Below, piece after piece: positions 1 through 7,910 of a stretch of 64,000 bases of DNA. The notes beneath the pieces were generated by a model. That model saw only the letters and a program-made list of their open reading frames with translations. It searched no databases and had not been told where the DNA came from. The stretch is from positions 3,720,001 through 3,784,000 of the forward strand of contig NZ_CP077084.1 in assembly GCF_014268275.3 (NCBI RefSeq). Direction: 5' to 3'. The position numbers were made by a program, and so were the translations under genes. The DNA is from Pseudomonas tritici (lineage in GTDB: Bacteria; Pseudomonadota; Gammaproteobacteria; Pseudomonadales; Pseudomonadaceae). Position 1 is the stretch's first letter. Each line of letters starts with the position of its first letter.

Positions 1-1
1 C

Positions 2-43
2 AAGCGCCAGGGCAATGGGTTGAGCACCCTGGAGGTCAAGTGA
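2..43 (+). CDS. C-terminal end of an upstream gene (partial)
   Basis: The frame starting at base 2 is open from the window edge and gives 13 residues ending in LEVK before a TGA at 41-43. The stop overlaps the GTG start of the next gene as GTGA, the usual sign of translational coupling. Too little is present to name the product. Confidence 0.4.
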   Translation, partial: KRQGNGLSTLEVK

Positions 44-633
44 GCGAGGCGCTGCTGTATTCGTTTCGACGCTGCCCGTATGCGATGCGTGCGCGCCTGG
101 CGTTGCGCTATTGCGGCGTGCCCGTGCGCATTATCGAAGTGAGCCTCAAGGCCAAGCCGGCCGAGATGCTGGCGCTGTCACCCAAAGGCACGGTGCCGGT
201 GTTGAGTGTGAATGGCGTGGTGATCGATGAAAGCCTGGCGATCATGCAGTGGGCGCTGGCGCAGCACGACCCGGATGATTGGCTGCTGCAGGGTGACCCG
301 GCGGTATTGGCGTTGATTGCCGAGAACGATGTGGGCTTCAAGTATCACTTGAATCGATACAAGTATGCCGAACGCTACCCGGAACAACCGATGGAACATT
401 ATCGGGCCGAGGGCGAGGTGTTCTTGCGCACACTTGAGGGATTATTGGCGAATCGCGAGTACTTATTCGCCGATCACCCAAGCCTGGCAGACATGGCCCT
501 GGCGCCGTTTGTGCGTCAGTTCGCCCATGTGGATCGGGAATGGTTTGCCGGTGCACCGTATCCCCGGTTACAGCAGTGGCTGGAACGCTTCCTGCAATCG
601 CCGCTGTTCATTGCCGTAATGGCAAAGACCTGA
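40..633 (+). CDS. Glutathione S-transferase family protein
   Basis: This 197-residue protein has the length and layout of a small cytosolic glutathione transferase. An N-terminal thioredoxin fold runs over about residues 1-75 and an all-helical domain follows. Residues 11-16 (RCPYAM) occupy the active-site position, with Cys12 as the likely catalytic residue. The TVPVL segment carries the cis-proline at about 53, and ESLAI at 64-68 is the glutathione-binding turn. The start is a GTG that overlaps the previous stop, with GGAGG at 31-35. The Cys-type active site suggests an omega-like, thiol-transfer or deglutathionylating role rather than classic conjugation. The substrate cannot be told from sequence. 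Confidence 0.85.
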   Translation: MSEALLYSFRRCPYAMRARLALRYCGVPVRIIEVSLKAKPAEMLALSPKGTVPVLSVNGVVIDESLAIMQWALAQHDPDDWLLQGDPAVLALIAENDVGFKYHLNRYKYAERYPEQPMEHYRAEGEVFLRTLEGLLANREYLFADHPSLADMALAPFVRQFAHVDREWFAGAPYPRLQQWLERFLQSPLFIAVMAKT

Positions 634-647
634 CCCGACAGGGCTCT

Positions 648-779
648 GTAGTGAGCGGGCTTGCCCCGCGCTGGGCTGCGAAGCGGCCCCATCGAAAACG
701 CCGCACGGTGTCAGGTATTCCTCGGCGCCTGGTTTTGGGGCTGCTTCGCAGCCCAGCGCGGGGCAAGCCCGCTCACTAC
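648..779. repeat. REP-type long inverted repeat
   Basis: Two arms of about 37 bases (648-684 and 743-779) are near-perfect reverse complements. They contain AGCGGGCTTGCCCCGCG and the continuing GCTGGGCTGCGAAGC. The element lies between the transferase gene and the next small ORF and can form a very strong hairpin in either transcript. Its sequence differs from the two other REP families in this window. Confidence 0.8.
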
Positions 780-790
780 TGGGATTCGGT

Positions 791-916
791 TTAGCCTTCA
801 ACCAGGTTAAGTAATCGCTCACGGGCAATCTCCGGCTCACCGTCCACCCCTTGTACGGAGGACAGGATGGGGGCGGAGTAGAGAACCAGGATGAGTGCGG
901 CGAGTCGGAGTGCCAT
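791..916 (-). CDS. Small hydrophobic peptide, 41 aa
   Basis: A 41-codon frame begins MALRLAALILVLYSAPIL and ends in an acidic, charged tail (EIARERLLNLVEG). The first 20 residues look like a signal peptide or a single membrane helix. I do not recognise a family. Support is the clear hydrophobic-then-polar pattern and the position between a REP element and a convergent gene. No strong ribosome site is visible, so it may not be translated. Confidence 0.4.
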   Translation of the reverse strand: MALRLAALILVLYSAPILSSVQGVDGEPEIARERLLNLVEG

Positions 917-1012
917 GCTGTCGATTCCAGGAATAAATGCGTCAATATTTGAGCGTCAAATTTAAACACATGGCAATGTGATATCAATCATTTTTATTCT
1001 GCAGATGCACAA

Positions 1013-1060
1013 ACGCCAAACCACTCGAACGAGCCAGGCTTCGTTCCAGTGGTTTGGCGT
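1013..1060 (-). terminator. Strong hairpin terminator after the 59-aa ORF
   Basis: A 13-base perfect stem (1013-1025 with 1048-1060) continues inward with GAACGA/TCGTTC. It lies 16 bases past the stop codon at 1076-1078. The T-run after the stem on the minus strand is short. Confidence 0.7.
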
Positions 1061-1075
1061 CTGCTTTTGTGCAGG

Positions 1076-1255
1076 TTATTGCTGAGTCTTGTGATCCAGT
1101 GCGGCGTAGAAGTTGGCACTTTGTTGCAGGTATTTCTGGGTGTAGGCGCTGGTGCTGGATTTTTTGCCGGAAACTTCCACGCTGGACGCCGCTGGCAGGG
1201 CGACAGTGGCGGAAACAGCGGAAGCGGCAATGATGGAGAAGAGATTCAAGTTCAT
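1076..1255 (-). CDS. Small secreted protein, 59 aa
   Basis: The product starts MNLNLFSIIAASAVSATVAL, a typical Sec signal peptide, with a likely cleavage near the ALPAAS segment. The mature part is about 35 residues, polar, and contains SAYTQKYLQQSANFYAALDH. AAGGG precedes the ATG at 1255 by about eight bases. A strong hairpin follows the stop, so it has the marks of a complete one-gene transcription unit. I do not recognise the family. Small exported proteins of this kind are common and mostly uncharacterised in Pseudomonas. Confidence 0.55.
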   Translation of the reverse strand: MNLNLFSIIAASAVSATVALPAASSVEVSGKKSSTSAYTQKYLQQSANFYAALDHKTQQ

Positions 1256-1385
1256 GTCGGTAACCCTTGTGTTCGTTTGGTTGGGTGGCCTGGGAAGGCC
1301 TTGGAACCCAACTTACGCCCGAGGGTTGAACCTTAGAAATGCTTTGAAACAGTAGCCGCTATTAATAGAATTAATACACCGGGTC

Positions 1386-1406
1386 AGGCCCCGCAGTGCG
1401 GGGCCT
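1386..1406 (-). terminator. Hairpin after the lactonase gene
   Basis: AGGCCCCGC at 1386-1394 pairs with GCGGGGCCT at 1398-1406 around a three-base loop. It sits five bases beyond the lactonase stop. There is no good T-run, so it may act as an RNA-stabilising stem as much as a terminator. Confidence 0.55.
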
Positions 1407-1411
1407 GTGGC

Positions 1412-2584
1412 TTATTGACGCACCAGGAATTTGAGGTCACTGGGGGCGTCGATCGCCAATTTCTGCACGGTTTTACCCAGCAGACCGGTGTTGGGGTCGC
1501 GTTCAACCACCACGATTTCGTTACTTTTCTGGTTGGCGATCAGCAAAAACTTGCCGCTCGGGTCCAGGCTGAACTCGCGCGGGTGGTCGCCTTCCACGGA
1601 ACGGCGTTGCAGTTCCTTGAGGTGCGCGGTAGCCGGGTCGATGCTGAACACCAGCAACTGATTGGCCGTGCCACGGTTGCTCACGTAGAGGAATTTGCCA
1701 TCACTGGACGCGTGCAACGCAGCGCCAGCCTTGTCCGGTACCGGTTTCCCGGCGGCGAAGTCCACCAGTTGCGTCTGGGTCAGCTGGCCATCTTTGTAGT
1801 CAAACACCGCGACCTGCGCGCTCATCTCGGTGGTCAGCCAGGCATGTTTGCCATCAGCGCTGAACAACAAGTGACGCGGACCGCTGCCCGGCGGCAGTTG
1901 CACCGAGGCCGGAGTGGCCGGGGTCAATGGCAGTTCATGATTGGCCTTGGGATCGTAGTGATAGGCAAACACCTTGTCCGCGCCCAGGTCCTGCACGAAC
2001 ACGTATTTGCCATCCGGCGACGACACCACCGAATGCACATGGTTGGACGCCTGGCGCTCCGGGTTAACGCGGCTGGCCGGGTGGCCGCTCAGTTGCACCG
2101 GGGCTGACAGCTTACCCTCGGCATCCACCGGCAGCACCGCCAGGCTTCCGCCCGGGTCTTCCACTACCGAGTAGTTGGCCACAAACAGGTAGCGCCCATC
2201 GGCGGCCACGCTGGAATGGGTGGGCTCGTTGCCCAGGCTCTGGACCTGGTTGATCAAGGTCAGCTGATGATTCTGCGGATCAATGCTGTAGCTGCTCACG
2301 CGGCCTACCGCATCCTGTTGGCCCGGCCCGTTTTCGTTGACCACAAACAGGTGCTTCTGGTCCTTGGAAACCGTCAGCCACGACGGGTTCGCGGCCTTGG
2401 CCGCCAACACCGGCGGGCCCTGGAACGTGCCGGTACGGCTGTCGAATTGCAGGCGGTAGATGCCTTCGCTGGTGCCAGCGGTGTAGCTGCCCACCAACAG
2501 TTCATAGGTGTCGGCCGGCGCGGCCTGCACCGACATCGCGCCTACACTGCCGGCCATCAGCAGGGGCCAGAATTTACGCATCAT
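1412..2584 (-). CDS. Beta-propeller lactonase family protein (YbhE/6-phosphogluconolactonase fold)
   Basis: A signal peptide of about 23 residues (MMRKFWPLLMAGSVGAMSVQA) precedes a seven-bladed propeller of about 365 residues. Blade-type motifs recur: YELLVGSYT, HSSVAADGRYLFVANY, VHSVVSSPDGKYVFVQDL, RHLLFSADGKHAWLT, HASSDGKFLYVSNRG and FSLDPSGKFLLIANQ. This matches the lactonase / YbhE family, but the signal peptide places it in the periplasm, so a cytosolic 6-phosphogluconolactonase role is unlikely. The frame is open upstream to 2626. I chose the ATG at 2584 because the signal peptide starts there and GAGG lies about nine bases before it. It overlaps the end of the preceding ORF by 11 bases, so the two are probably co-transcribed. 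The substrate is unknown. Confidence 0.87.
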   Translation of the reverse strand: MMRKFWPLLMAGSVGAMSVQAAPADTYELLVGSYTAGTSEGIYRLQFDSRTGTFQGPPVLAAKAANPSWLTVSKDQKHLFVVNENGPGQQDAVGRVSSYSIDPQNHQLTLINQVQSLGNEPTHSSVAADGRYLFVANYSVVEDPGGSLAVLPVDAEGKLSAPVQLSGHPASRVNPERQASNHVHSVVSSPDGKYVFVQDLGADKVFAYHYDPKANHELPLTPATPASVQLPPGSGPRHLLFSADGKHAWLTTEMSAQVAVFDYKDGQLTQTQLVDFAAGKPVPDKAGAALHASSDGKFLYVSNRGTANQLLVFSIDPATAHLKELQRRSVEGDHPREFSLDPSGKFLLIANQKSNEIVVVERDPNTGLLGKTVQKLAIDAPSDLKFLVRQ

Positions 2585-2867
2585 CCGCTTCATCCTCGTC
2601 GTTGTTGTTGTCGCCCTTGATCGCACTCAGGCAGACCAGACGGTGTTCACCGTCTTCGTTGCTCAAGAGCCAGCTTTGCAAGCTGCTATCAAAGGTGGCG
2701 GCGTTCAGTTGATCTGGACTGAACGTCCAACGCTTGAGTTCCCGGCCGTCCATGCTTTCGATCTGCAAGTGATGATCGAACGTGAAGTCGAAGGCGTGCA
2801 GCCCGTTGATGATCAGCATGTCGCTGTCTTTCAGGTCGGTGCTCAGGTTGGGTGCTGCGTCGGTCAT
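2574..2867 (-). CDS. Conserved hypothetical protein, 97 aa (possibly DUF5629)
   Basis: A short soluble acidic protein with a core reading DMLIINGLHAFDFTF and a very acidic tail (GDNNNDEDEADDA). It has no signal peptide and no membrane segment. It resembles a small Pseudomonas family of unknown function that I recall as DUF5629; a domain search would be needed to confirm this. It is immediately upstream of the lactonase gene and overlaps it, so the two are likely translated from one message. Confidence 0.72.
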   Translation of the reverse strand: MTDAAPNLSTDLKDSDMLIINGLHAFDFTFDHHLQIESMDGRELKRWTFSPDQLNAATFDSSLQSWLLSNEDGEHRLVCLSAIKGDNNNDEDEADDA

Positions 2868-2877
2868 GATGTGAAGT

Positions 2878-2922
2878 CACTGCGGGGGAAAAGACACATG
2901 ATAGGTCAATTCCCCCGCAGTG
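2878..2922 (-). terminator. Hairpin after the RND transporter gene
   Basis: A 13-base perfect inverted repeat (2878-2890 with 2910-2922, CACTGCGGGGGAA arm) with a 19-base loop lies just past the exporter stop at 2947. It also sits directly before the 97-aa ORF, separating the two transcription units. Confidence 0.6.
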
Positions 2923-2946
2923 CCTTGCGGCAATGGTCTATATCGG

Positions 2947-5322
2947 TCAGTGAGCAAACAAAGAATTGCCCTTCTGCCCCGCCAACTTCTCCGGTTTGAT
3001 CAGGAACCGCGCCAGCGCCGGCAGCAGCCACAGCGCACCAAACATGTTCCACAGGAGCATGAAGGTCAGCATCAAGCCCATGTCGGCCTGGAACTTGATG
3101 GCCGAGAAGATCCAGGTGCACACGCCAATCGCCAGGCACAAACCGGTGAACAGTACGGCTTTACCGGTGGACTTGAGCGTCTGGTAGTACGCCTCTTGCA
3201 GCGGCAGGCCGGCACGCAGGAAGCTTTCCAGGCGGCTGTAGATGTAGATGCCGTAGTCCACGCCAATCCCCACGCCCAAGGCCACTACCGGCAAGGTCGC
3301 GACCTTGACGCCGATACCCATGAACGCCATCAGCGCGTTGCCGAGCACCGAGGTCAGCACCAGCGGCAGCACGATGCACAGGGTCGCCGCCCAGGAGCGG
3401 AAGGTGATCATGCACATGGTCGCCACGCACAGGTACACCAGGATCAAGATGGTCAGCTCCGATTCCTTGATCACCTCGTTAGTCGCTGCCTCGATCCCGG
3501 CATTACCCGCCGCGAGAATGAATTCCAGGCCATCCTTGTTGTTTTCTTTGGCGAAGTCCTGCACCGCATGCACCGCGCGGTCGAGGGTTTCGGCCTTGTG
3601 GTCGTTGAGGAACACCAGCACGGGCGCCAGGGAGCAGTTGTTGTTGTACAGGCCATCGGCACGGGCGATGGAGTTGTTCAGCACATCCGGGTTGCGCGAC
3701 AGCGTTTCCCATTTCAGGTTGCCCTCGTTCATGCCCTTGATCATCTGCTTGGACACGGTCACCAGCGAGATCGCCGACTGCACGCCCTCGGTGTTCTGCA
3801 TCTTCCACATCAACTGGTCGATGGGCGCCATGGCTTCATAGCGCGAGCAGCCTTCGGCCTTGGTCTTGACCATCACCACCAATACGTCGGAACTAGTTGA
3901 GTAGTTGCTGATGATGAAGTTGTTGTCTTTGTTGTAGCGCGAGTCCGGGCGCAGTTCCGGCGCGCCTTGGTCCAGGTCACCGATCTTCAGGTTCTGGCTG
4001 TACCAGAGGCCGCCGCCGAAGGCGACCAGCGCGAGCAGGATCGAGACCGGCGCCACTTTGGCGCTGGCGAATTTCGACAGCAGGCGCCAGAACGGGTGGT
4101 CGCGGTGCGCGTCCTTTTTGCTCCTGGCGATGGCGCGCTGGCTGATGCCAGCATAGGAAATCGCCACCGGCAGCAGGATCAGGTTGGTGAACACGATCAC
4201 CGCCACGCCGATGGACGCGCCGATGGCCAGTTCACGGATCACGCCAATGTCGATGATCAGCAGCGTGATGAAGCCCACCGCGTCGGCGAGGATCGCGATC
4301 ATCCCTGGCAGAAACAGTTGCCGGAAGGTACGGCGGGCGGCGGTCAGCGCGTTATCCGCTTCACTGGATTGCAGGGCGATACCGTTGATCTTCTGCACAC
4401 CGTGGGAAATACCAATGGCGAAGATCAGGAACGGCACCAGCATCGAATACGGATCAAGGCCGAAACCGAAAAAGTGCATCAACCCGAGCTGCCAGACCAC
4501 CGCCACCAATGTCGTGCTCAACACCGCAACGGTGCTGCGCAGGCAGTTGGTGAACCACAGCAGCAGAATCAGCGTGATAACGAACGCGATGCCAAAGAAC
4601 AGCACCACCATCACCAGGCCATCGATCAGGTCACCGACCTTCTTGGCGAAACCGACGATGTGGATCTTGACGTTAGGGTTCTGCGCTTCGAACTTGTCGC
4701 GAATCTTGTCTTCGAGTTCATGGGAGAACTTGCGGTAGTCAAGGGCCAGCAACTTGCCTTGGTCCTGCGGATCCGGGTAAGACTCCAGCAGCGGGATATC
4801 GACAATGCTTGATTTGAAATCGTTGGCTACCAAGCGCCCGACCTGGCCGGACTTGAGCACGTTGTTGCGCAGTTGATCAAGGCTTTGCGGCGAGCCGTTG
4901 TAGCTCTGCGGAATCACTTCACCACCGGCAAAGCCTTCTTCGGTCACTTCGGTCCAGCGTACGCTGGGGCTCCACAGCGACTTGAGGCCCGAACGGTCGA
5001 CGCCGGAGATGTAGAACACTTCGTCGTTGATCTGGCGCAGGGTCTCCATGTACTCCTTTGTAAAGATGTCCCCGTCCTTGGCCTCCACCGAAATGCGCAC
5101 CGTGTTGCCCAGGTTGGCCAGGTCGTTGCGGTGCTCCATCATCTTCTCGATGAAGGGATGCTTGAGGGGGATCATCTTTTCAAAGCTGGTGGACGGGCGA
5201 ATCAACGTCGCCTGCCAGAACAGGAAAATACTCACCAGCAGGCAGATGACGATCACTGCCGGGCGGTTGTTGAAGATCAGGCGCTCAAGAAAGGTCGCTT
5301 TATCGTTGTGATGACTGCTCAT
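2947..5322 (-). CDS. RND-superfamily (MMPL-type) exporter
   Basis: This 791-residue inner-membrane protein has the RND layout: a first helix at about 18-37, a large periplasmic loop, a bundle of about five helices (around 240-400), a second periplasmic loop and a second bundle (around 640-780). The duplicated helix motifs are visible as FAIGISHGVQKING and VALGVGIGVDYGIYI. It belongs to the MMPL/HAE-3 branch rather than the drug-efflux AcrB branch and lacks an adjacent adaptor or TolC gene. It is 15 bases downstream of the YCF48-type propeller gene and surely in one operon with it. In other pseudomonads this pair usually lies next to DUF1302 and DUF1329 genes, which are absent here. Cargo is likely lipid-like or hydrophobic, by family only. 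Confidence 0.9.
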   Translation of the reverse strand: MSSHHNDKATFLERLIFNNRPAVIVICLLVSIFLFWQATLIRPSTSFEKMIPLKHPFIEKMMEHRNDLANLGNTVRISVEAKDGDIFTKEYMETLRQINDEVFYISGVDRSGLKSLWSPSVRWTEVTEEGFAGGEVIPQSYNGSPQSLDQLRNNVLKSGQVGRLVANDFKSSIVDIPLLESYPDPQDQGKLLALDYRKFSHELEDKIRDKFEAQNPNVKIHIVGFAKKVGDLIDGLVMVVLFFGIAFVITLILLLWFTNCLRSTVAVLSTTLVAVVWQLGLMHFFGFGLDPYSMLVPFLIFAIGISHGVQKINGIALQSSEADNALTAARRTFRQLFLPGMIAILADAVGFITLLIIDIGVIRELAIGASIGVAVIVFTNLILLPVAISYAGISQRAIARSKKDAHRDHPFWRLLSKFASAKVAPVSILLALVAFGGGLWYSQNLKIGDLDQGAPELRPDSRYNKDNNFIISNYSTSSDVLVVMVKTKAEGCSRYEAMAPIDQLMWKMQNTEGVQSAISLVTVSKQMIKGMNEGNLKWETLSRNPDVLNNSIARADGLYNNNCSLAPVLVFLNDHKAETLDRAVHAVQDFAKENNKDGLEFILAAGNAGIEAATNEVIKESELTILILVYLCVATMCMITFRSWAATLCIVLPLVLTSVLGNALMAFMGIGVKVATLPVVALGVGIGVDYGIYIYSRLESFLRAGLPLQEAYYQTLKSTGKAVLFTGLCLAIGVCTWIFSAIKFQADMGLMLTFMLLWNMFGALWLLPALARFLIKPEKLAGQKGNSLFAH

Positions 5323-5337
5323 TCTTTGCCCGCCTTC

Positions 5338-6393
5338 TTATTGTTTTGTCGGTTCAGCGCCGGTGGGCATGGCAACACGAACGCCACCCTGCCCGGCCAG
5401 AATCAAGTTGCCGTTGCCTGCCGCCGTGACGGCCGACAGCGAAATACGGTCCGGACGATTGAACACGCTGAAGGTCGCCCCATCGTCATGACTGACCACC
5501 ACGCTGCCACCGTTGCCGACGACAACGATGGAACCGTCATCCAGCAAAGTCGCGCCCGACAAACCAAACTCCAGCGCTCCCCGCGCCGCGTTCAGCTCAA
5601 CTTGTTCCCAGGTGCTGCCGAAATCCGTGGAGCGGTAAAGGTTGCCGCGCAAGCCATAAGCCAGCAGGGTCTGCGGCTGGGCGGTGCTGATTACGCCAAA
5701 CAGCGAGCCCTCATAAGGGCCTTCGAGTTTTTCCCAGGTCTGGCCGTCGTCGCTGGAGCGGAACATGCTGCCTTGCTCACCGACGATGAACAGGCCGGCG
5801 TCCTTGATATGGGCGATGGCGTTGAGATGGAACTGGTCTTCGTTGTCCAGGCGGTCACTGACGTCGTTCCAGGTTTTGCCGCCGTCAGTGGTTTCGATCA
5901 ACGCACCGTAGGCGCCGACGGCCAGGCCGTGGCTGGCGTCGTTGAACCACACGTCGAGCAACGGGGCTTCGCGCTTGAGGTCTTGGTATTGCTGAGTCCA
6001 GGTGGCACCGCCATCGGAACTGGCGAGAATTTGCGCATCATGGCCCACCGCCCAGCCCTGCTTTTCATCGACAAAAAACACCGCCGTGAGCAGTTGCCGG
6101 GTGGGGACTTTGGCTTGGGTCCAAGTGCTGCCCTGGTCGTCGGAATAGAGGATATGCCCGCGATCACCGACGGCCACCAGGCGCTTGCCGGCATGAACCA
6201 CGTCGATCATCAGGCCTTTGGCGGCCTTGGGGGATTCAATCGCAAACGCAGGTGTTGCGGTGGTATCGCTGGCTGCCAGTGCGGACGTGGGCAACACACC
6301 ACCGACCAGCAACGAGAGCGCTGTGGCCAACAACGCAACCTTGCGTGCGGCGCGTGGGCGGCAAACAACCCAACCCATGACAGGCTCACTCAT
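5338..6393 (-). CDS. Exported YCF48/BNR-repeat beta-propeller protein
   Basis: The 351-residue product has an N-terminal hydrophobic segment (about 15-40) and then at least six repeats of the sialidase/BNR type: SDDQGSTWTQ, SSDGGATWTQ, TTDGGKTWND, SSDDGQTWEK, STDFGSTWEQ and SHDDGATFSV. This is the YCF48 / HCF136-like propeller family. In chloroplasts that family helps assemble photosystem II; in Pseudomonas it is a periplasmic partner of MMPL exporters of unknown job. The frame opens at 6408, but GAGAAAGG lies before the ATG at 6393, so I use that start. It is the first gene of a two-gene unit with the exporter. Confidence 0.84.
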   Translation of the reverse strand: MSEPVMGWVVCRPRAARKVALLATALSLLVGGVLPTSALAASDTTATPAFAIESPKAAKGLMIDVVHAGKRLVAVGDRGHILYSDDQGSTWTQAKVPTRQLLTAVFFVDEKQGWAVGHDAQILASSDGGATWTQQYQDLKREAPLLDVWFNDASHGLAVGAYGALIETTDGGKTWNDVSDRLDNEDQFHLNAIAHIKDAGLFIVGEQGSMFRSSDDGQTWEKLEGPYEGSLFGVISTAQPQTLLAYGLRGNLYRSTDFGSTWEQVELNAARGALEFGLSGATLLDDGSIVVVGNGGSVVVSHDDGATFSVFNRPDRISLSAVTAAGNGNLILAGQGGVRVAMPTGAEPTKQ

Positions 6394-6408
6394 AGACCTT
6401 TCTCCCAT

Positions 6409-6419
6409 TTATTATTGTT
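6409..6419 (-). promoter_or_regulatory. A-rich Crc/Hfq-type motif before the YCF48 gene
   Basis: On the minus strand this reads AACAATAATAA, which fits AAnAAnAAnAA, the catabolite activity motif bound by Hfq with Crc in Pseudomonas. It lies just upstream of the ribosome-binding site. Seen motif; function inferred. Confidence 0.4.
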
Positions 6420-6685
6420 ATCGCCTGCCTTCCGGGGCCTTGAAACCTGCAATCTAGAGCGCCTGGAGGAAGCAGGGGCCATCCTATCGGGCTTTCGAAT
6501 CGTCTGACAATCGGCGCTACGTTATCTTTTGTTAACTGACGCCGTTTCCCCATGGCCTGAATATAGCTGCATTCGCTGGGGTGATCTTCGGCAGCCTAAT
6601 GAATTTTTATTCCATCTATTGAATTTAGAGAATTTTTATTCCATTAATACCCCCTCTCAAAACAATAATGCAAAGGACCACGGCA

Positions 6686-7801
6686 ATGCGCGAACTCGGA
6701 ATCGGCTTGATCGGCACAGGCTTCATGGGCCGCGCCCATGCCCTGGCATTCAATAACGCCCGCGCGGTATTCGAATTGCCAGTTACCCTCAAACTGGCTG
6801 CACTGGCCGACGCCGATACCGAACGCGCACAGCGCTGCGCCACGGCGTGGGGATTTGCCGAGGCCCACGGCGACTGGCATACGCTGATCAATGATTCCAG
6901 GGTCGATGTAGTGGCCATCACCACCCCCAACCATTTGCACTACCCCATGGCCATGGCCGCCATCGCGGCAGGCAAGGCGGTTTACTGCGAAAAACCCCTG
7001 GCGGTCAGCCTGGAGCAGGCCGACGCCATGCGCCGCGCCGCCCGTGCGGCTGGCGTGGTCACGCGGGTCGGCTACAACTATCAGCACAACCCGATGATCA
7101 CCTTGGCCCGGCAGATGATTGCCAATGGCGAGCTGGGCGAAATCATCAGCTTCCAGGGTGAATTCAGCGAAGACTTTATGGCCGACCCGACGTCCCCTTG
7201 GTCGTGGCGCTGCGAAGTGGAACATGCCGGCGGCGCGCTGGCGGACTTGGGCAGCCATCTGCTGTCGATGGCGCGCTATCTGGTGGGGGATGTCGTCAGC
7301 GTGTGCGCCGATACCCAGACCGTCCACGCCCGGCGCCCTGCCGTCAAAGACAGCACCGACTTGAAATCCATCGCCGTGGATGATCAGGTGCATGCCCTGC
7401 TGCGGTTCGCCAACGGCGCGCGCGGCACGGTCAGCAGCAGTTGGCTCAAGCATGGGTACAAGAATCACCTGAGCTTCGAGATCAGCGGGACGAAAGGCAC
7501 GCTGGCGTTCGATCAGGAGCGCTTGAATGAACTGCGCGTATGCCGTGTCGGCCAGGAGGGTTTCCAGCGTCTGTTGGCCGGTCCCGCCCTGCCCGGCTAT
7601 GCGGCGTTCAGCCCGGCTGCGGGGCACCAGTTGGGGTACAACGAGTTGAAGACGCTGGAGGTGCAGGAGTTGATTCTGGCTGTGGCTGGCCAGGGTGCGC
7701 AGGGCACTGACTTTGAGGCGGCATGGGAGGTCGAGCGCTTGGCGACGGCGATTCGCCTGGCGGCCAAGGAAGAACGCTGGGTAGCCGTGAACTCACTCTA
7801 A
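6686..7801 (+). CDS. Gfo/Idh/MocA family NAD(P)-dependent oxidoreductase
   Basis: The 371-residue protein has the N-terminal Rossmann fold with GTGFMG at 10-15 and the family signature CEKPLAV at 101-107, whose lysine is catalytic. The C-terminal domain begins near VGYNYQHNP and carries the usual beta-sheet dimer face. Members oxidise or reduce sugar, inositol or amino-sugar hydroxyls. The frame opens at 6668, but AAGGA before the ATG at 6686 decides the start. It stands alone on the plus strand between a divergent exporter operon and a REP element, so no pathway can be assigned from neighbours. Confidence 0.9.
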   Translation: MRELGIGLIGTGFMGRAHALAFNNARAVFELPVTLKLAALADADTERAQRCATAWGFAEAHGDWHTLINDSRVDVVAITTPNHLHYPMAMAAIAAGKAVYCEKPLAVSLEQADAMRRAARAAGVVTRVGYNYQHNPMITLARQMIANGELGEIISFQGEFSEDFMADPTSPWSWRCEVEHAGGALADLGSHLLSMARYLVGDVVSVCADTQTVHARRPAVKDSTDLKSIAVDDQVHALLRFANGARGTVSSSWLKHGYKNHLSFEISGTKGTLAFDQERLNELRVCRVGQEGFQRLLAGPALPGYAAFSPAAGHQLGYNELKTLEVQELILAVAGQGAQGTDFEAAWEVERLATAIRLAAKEERWVAVNSL

Positions 7802-7819
7802 AATCCACCACAGAACTTT

Positions 7820-7888
7820 GTGGGAGCTGGCTTGCCTGCGATGGCGGTGTAACGGGTACACCGCTATCGCAGGCAAGCCAGCTCACAT
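7820..7888. repeat. REP pair (GGGAGCTGGCTTGCC family)
   Basis: Two head-to-head units (TGGGAGCTGGCTTGCCTGCGA and its complement) separated by a short GGTGT/ACACC core. It separates the convergent dehydrogenase and fadD-like genes and could act as a bidirectional terminator. Confidence 0.8.
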
Positions 7889-7910
7889 TTGGATCACCTA
7901 AACCTTCGAA

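Noticed and set aside
2920..3900. Plus-strand frame of 326 codons
   Set aside because: Antisense to the exporter gene and full of Gln, His and Arg, typical of reverse-strand reading of a GC-rich gene.
4873..6507. Long plus-strand open frame of 544 codons
   Set aside because: It runs antisense across the start of the RND exporter gene and the whole YCF48 gene, which have clear family motifs. Its protein is rich in His, Gln and Arg with no recognisable domain. It is a GC-rich shadow frame.
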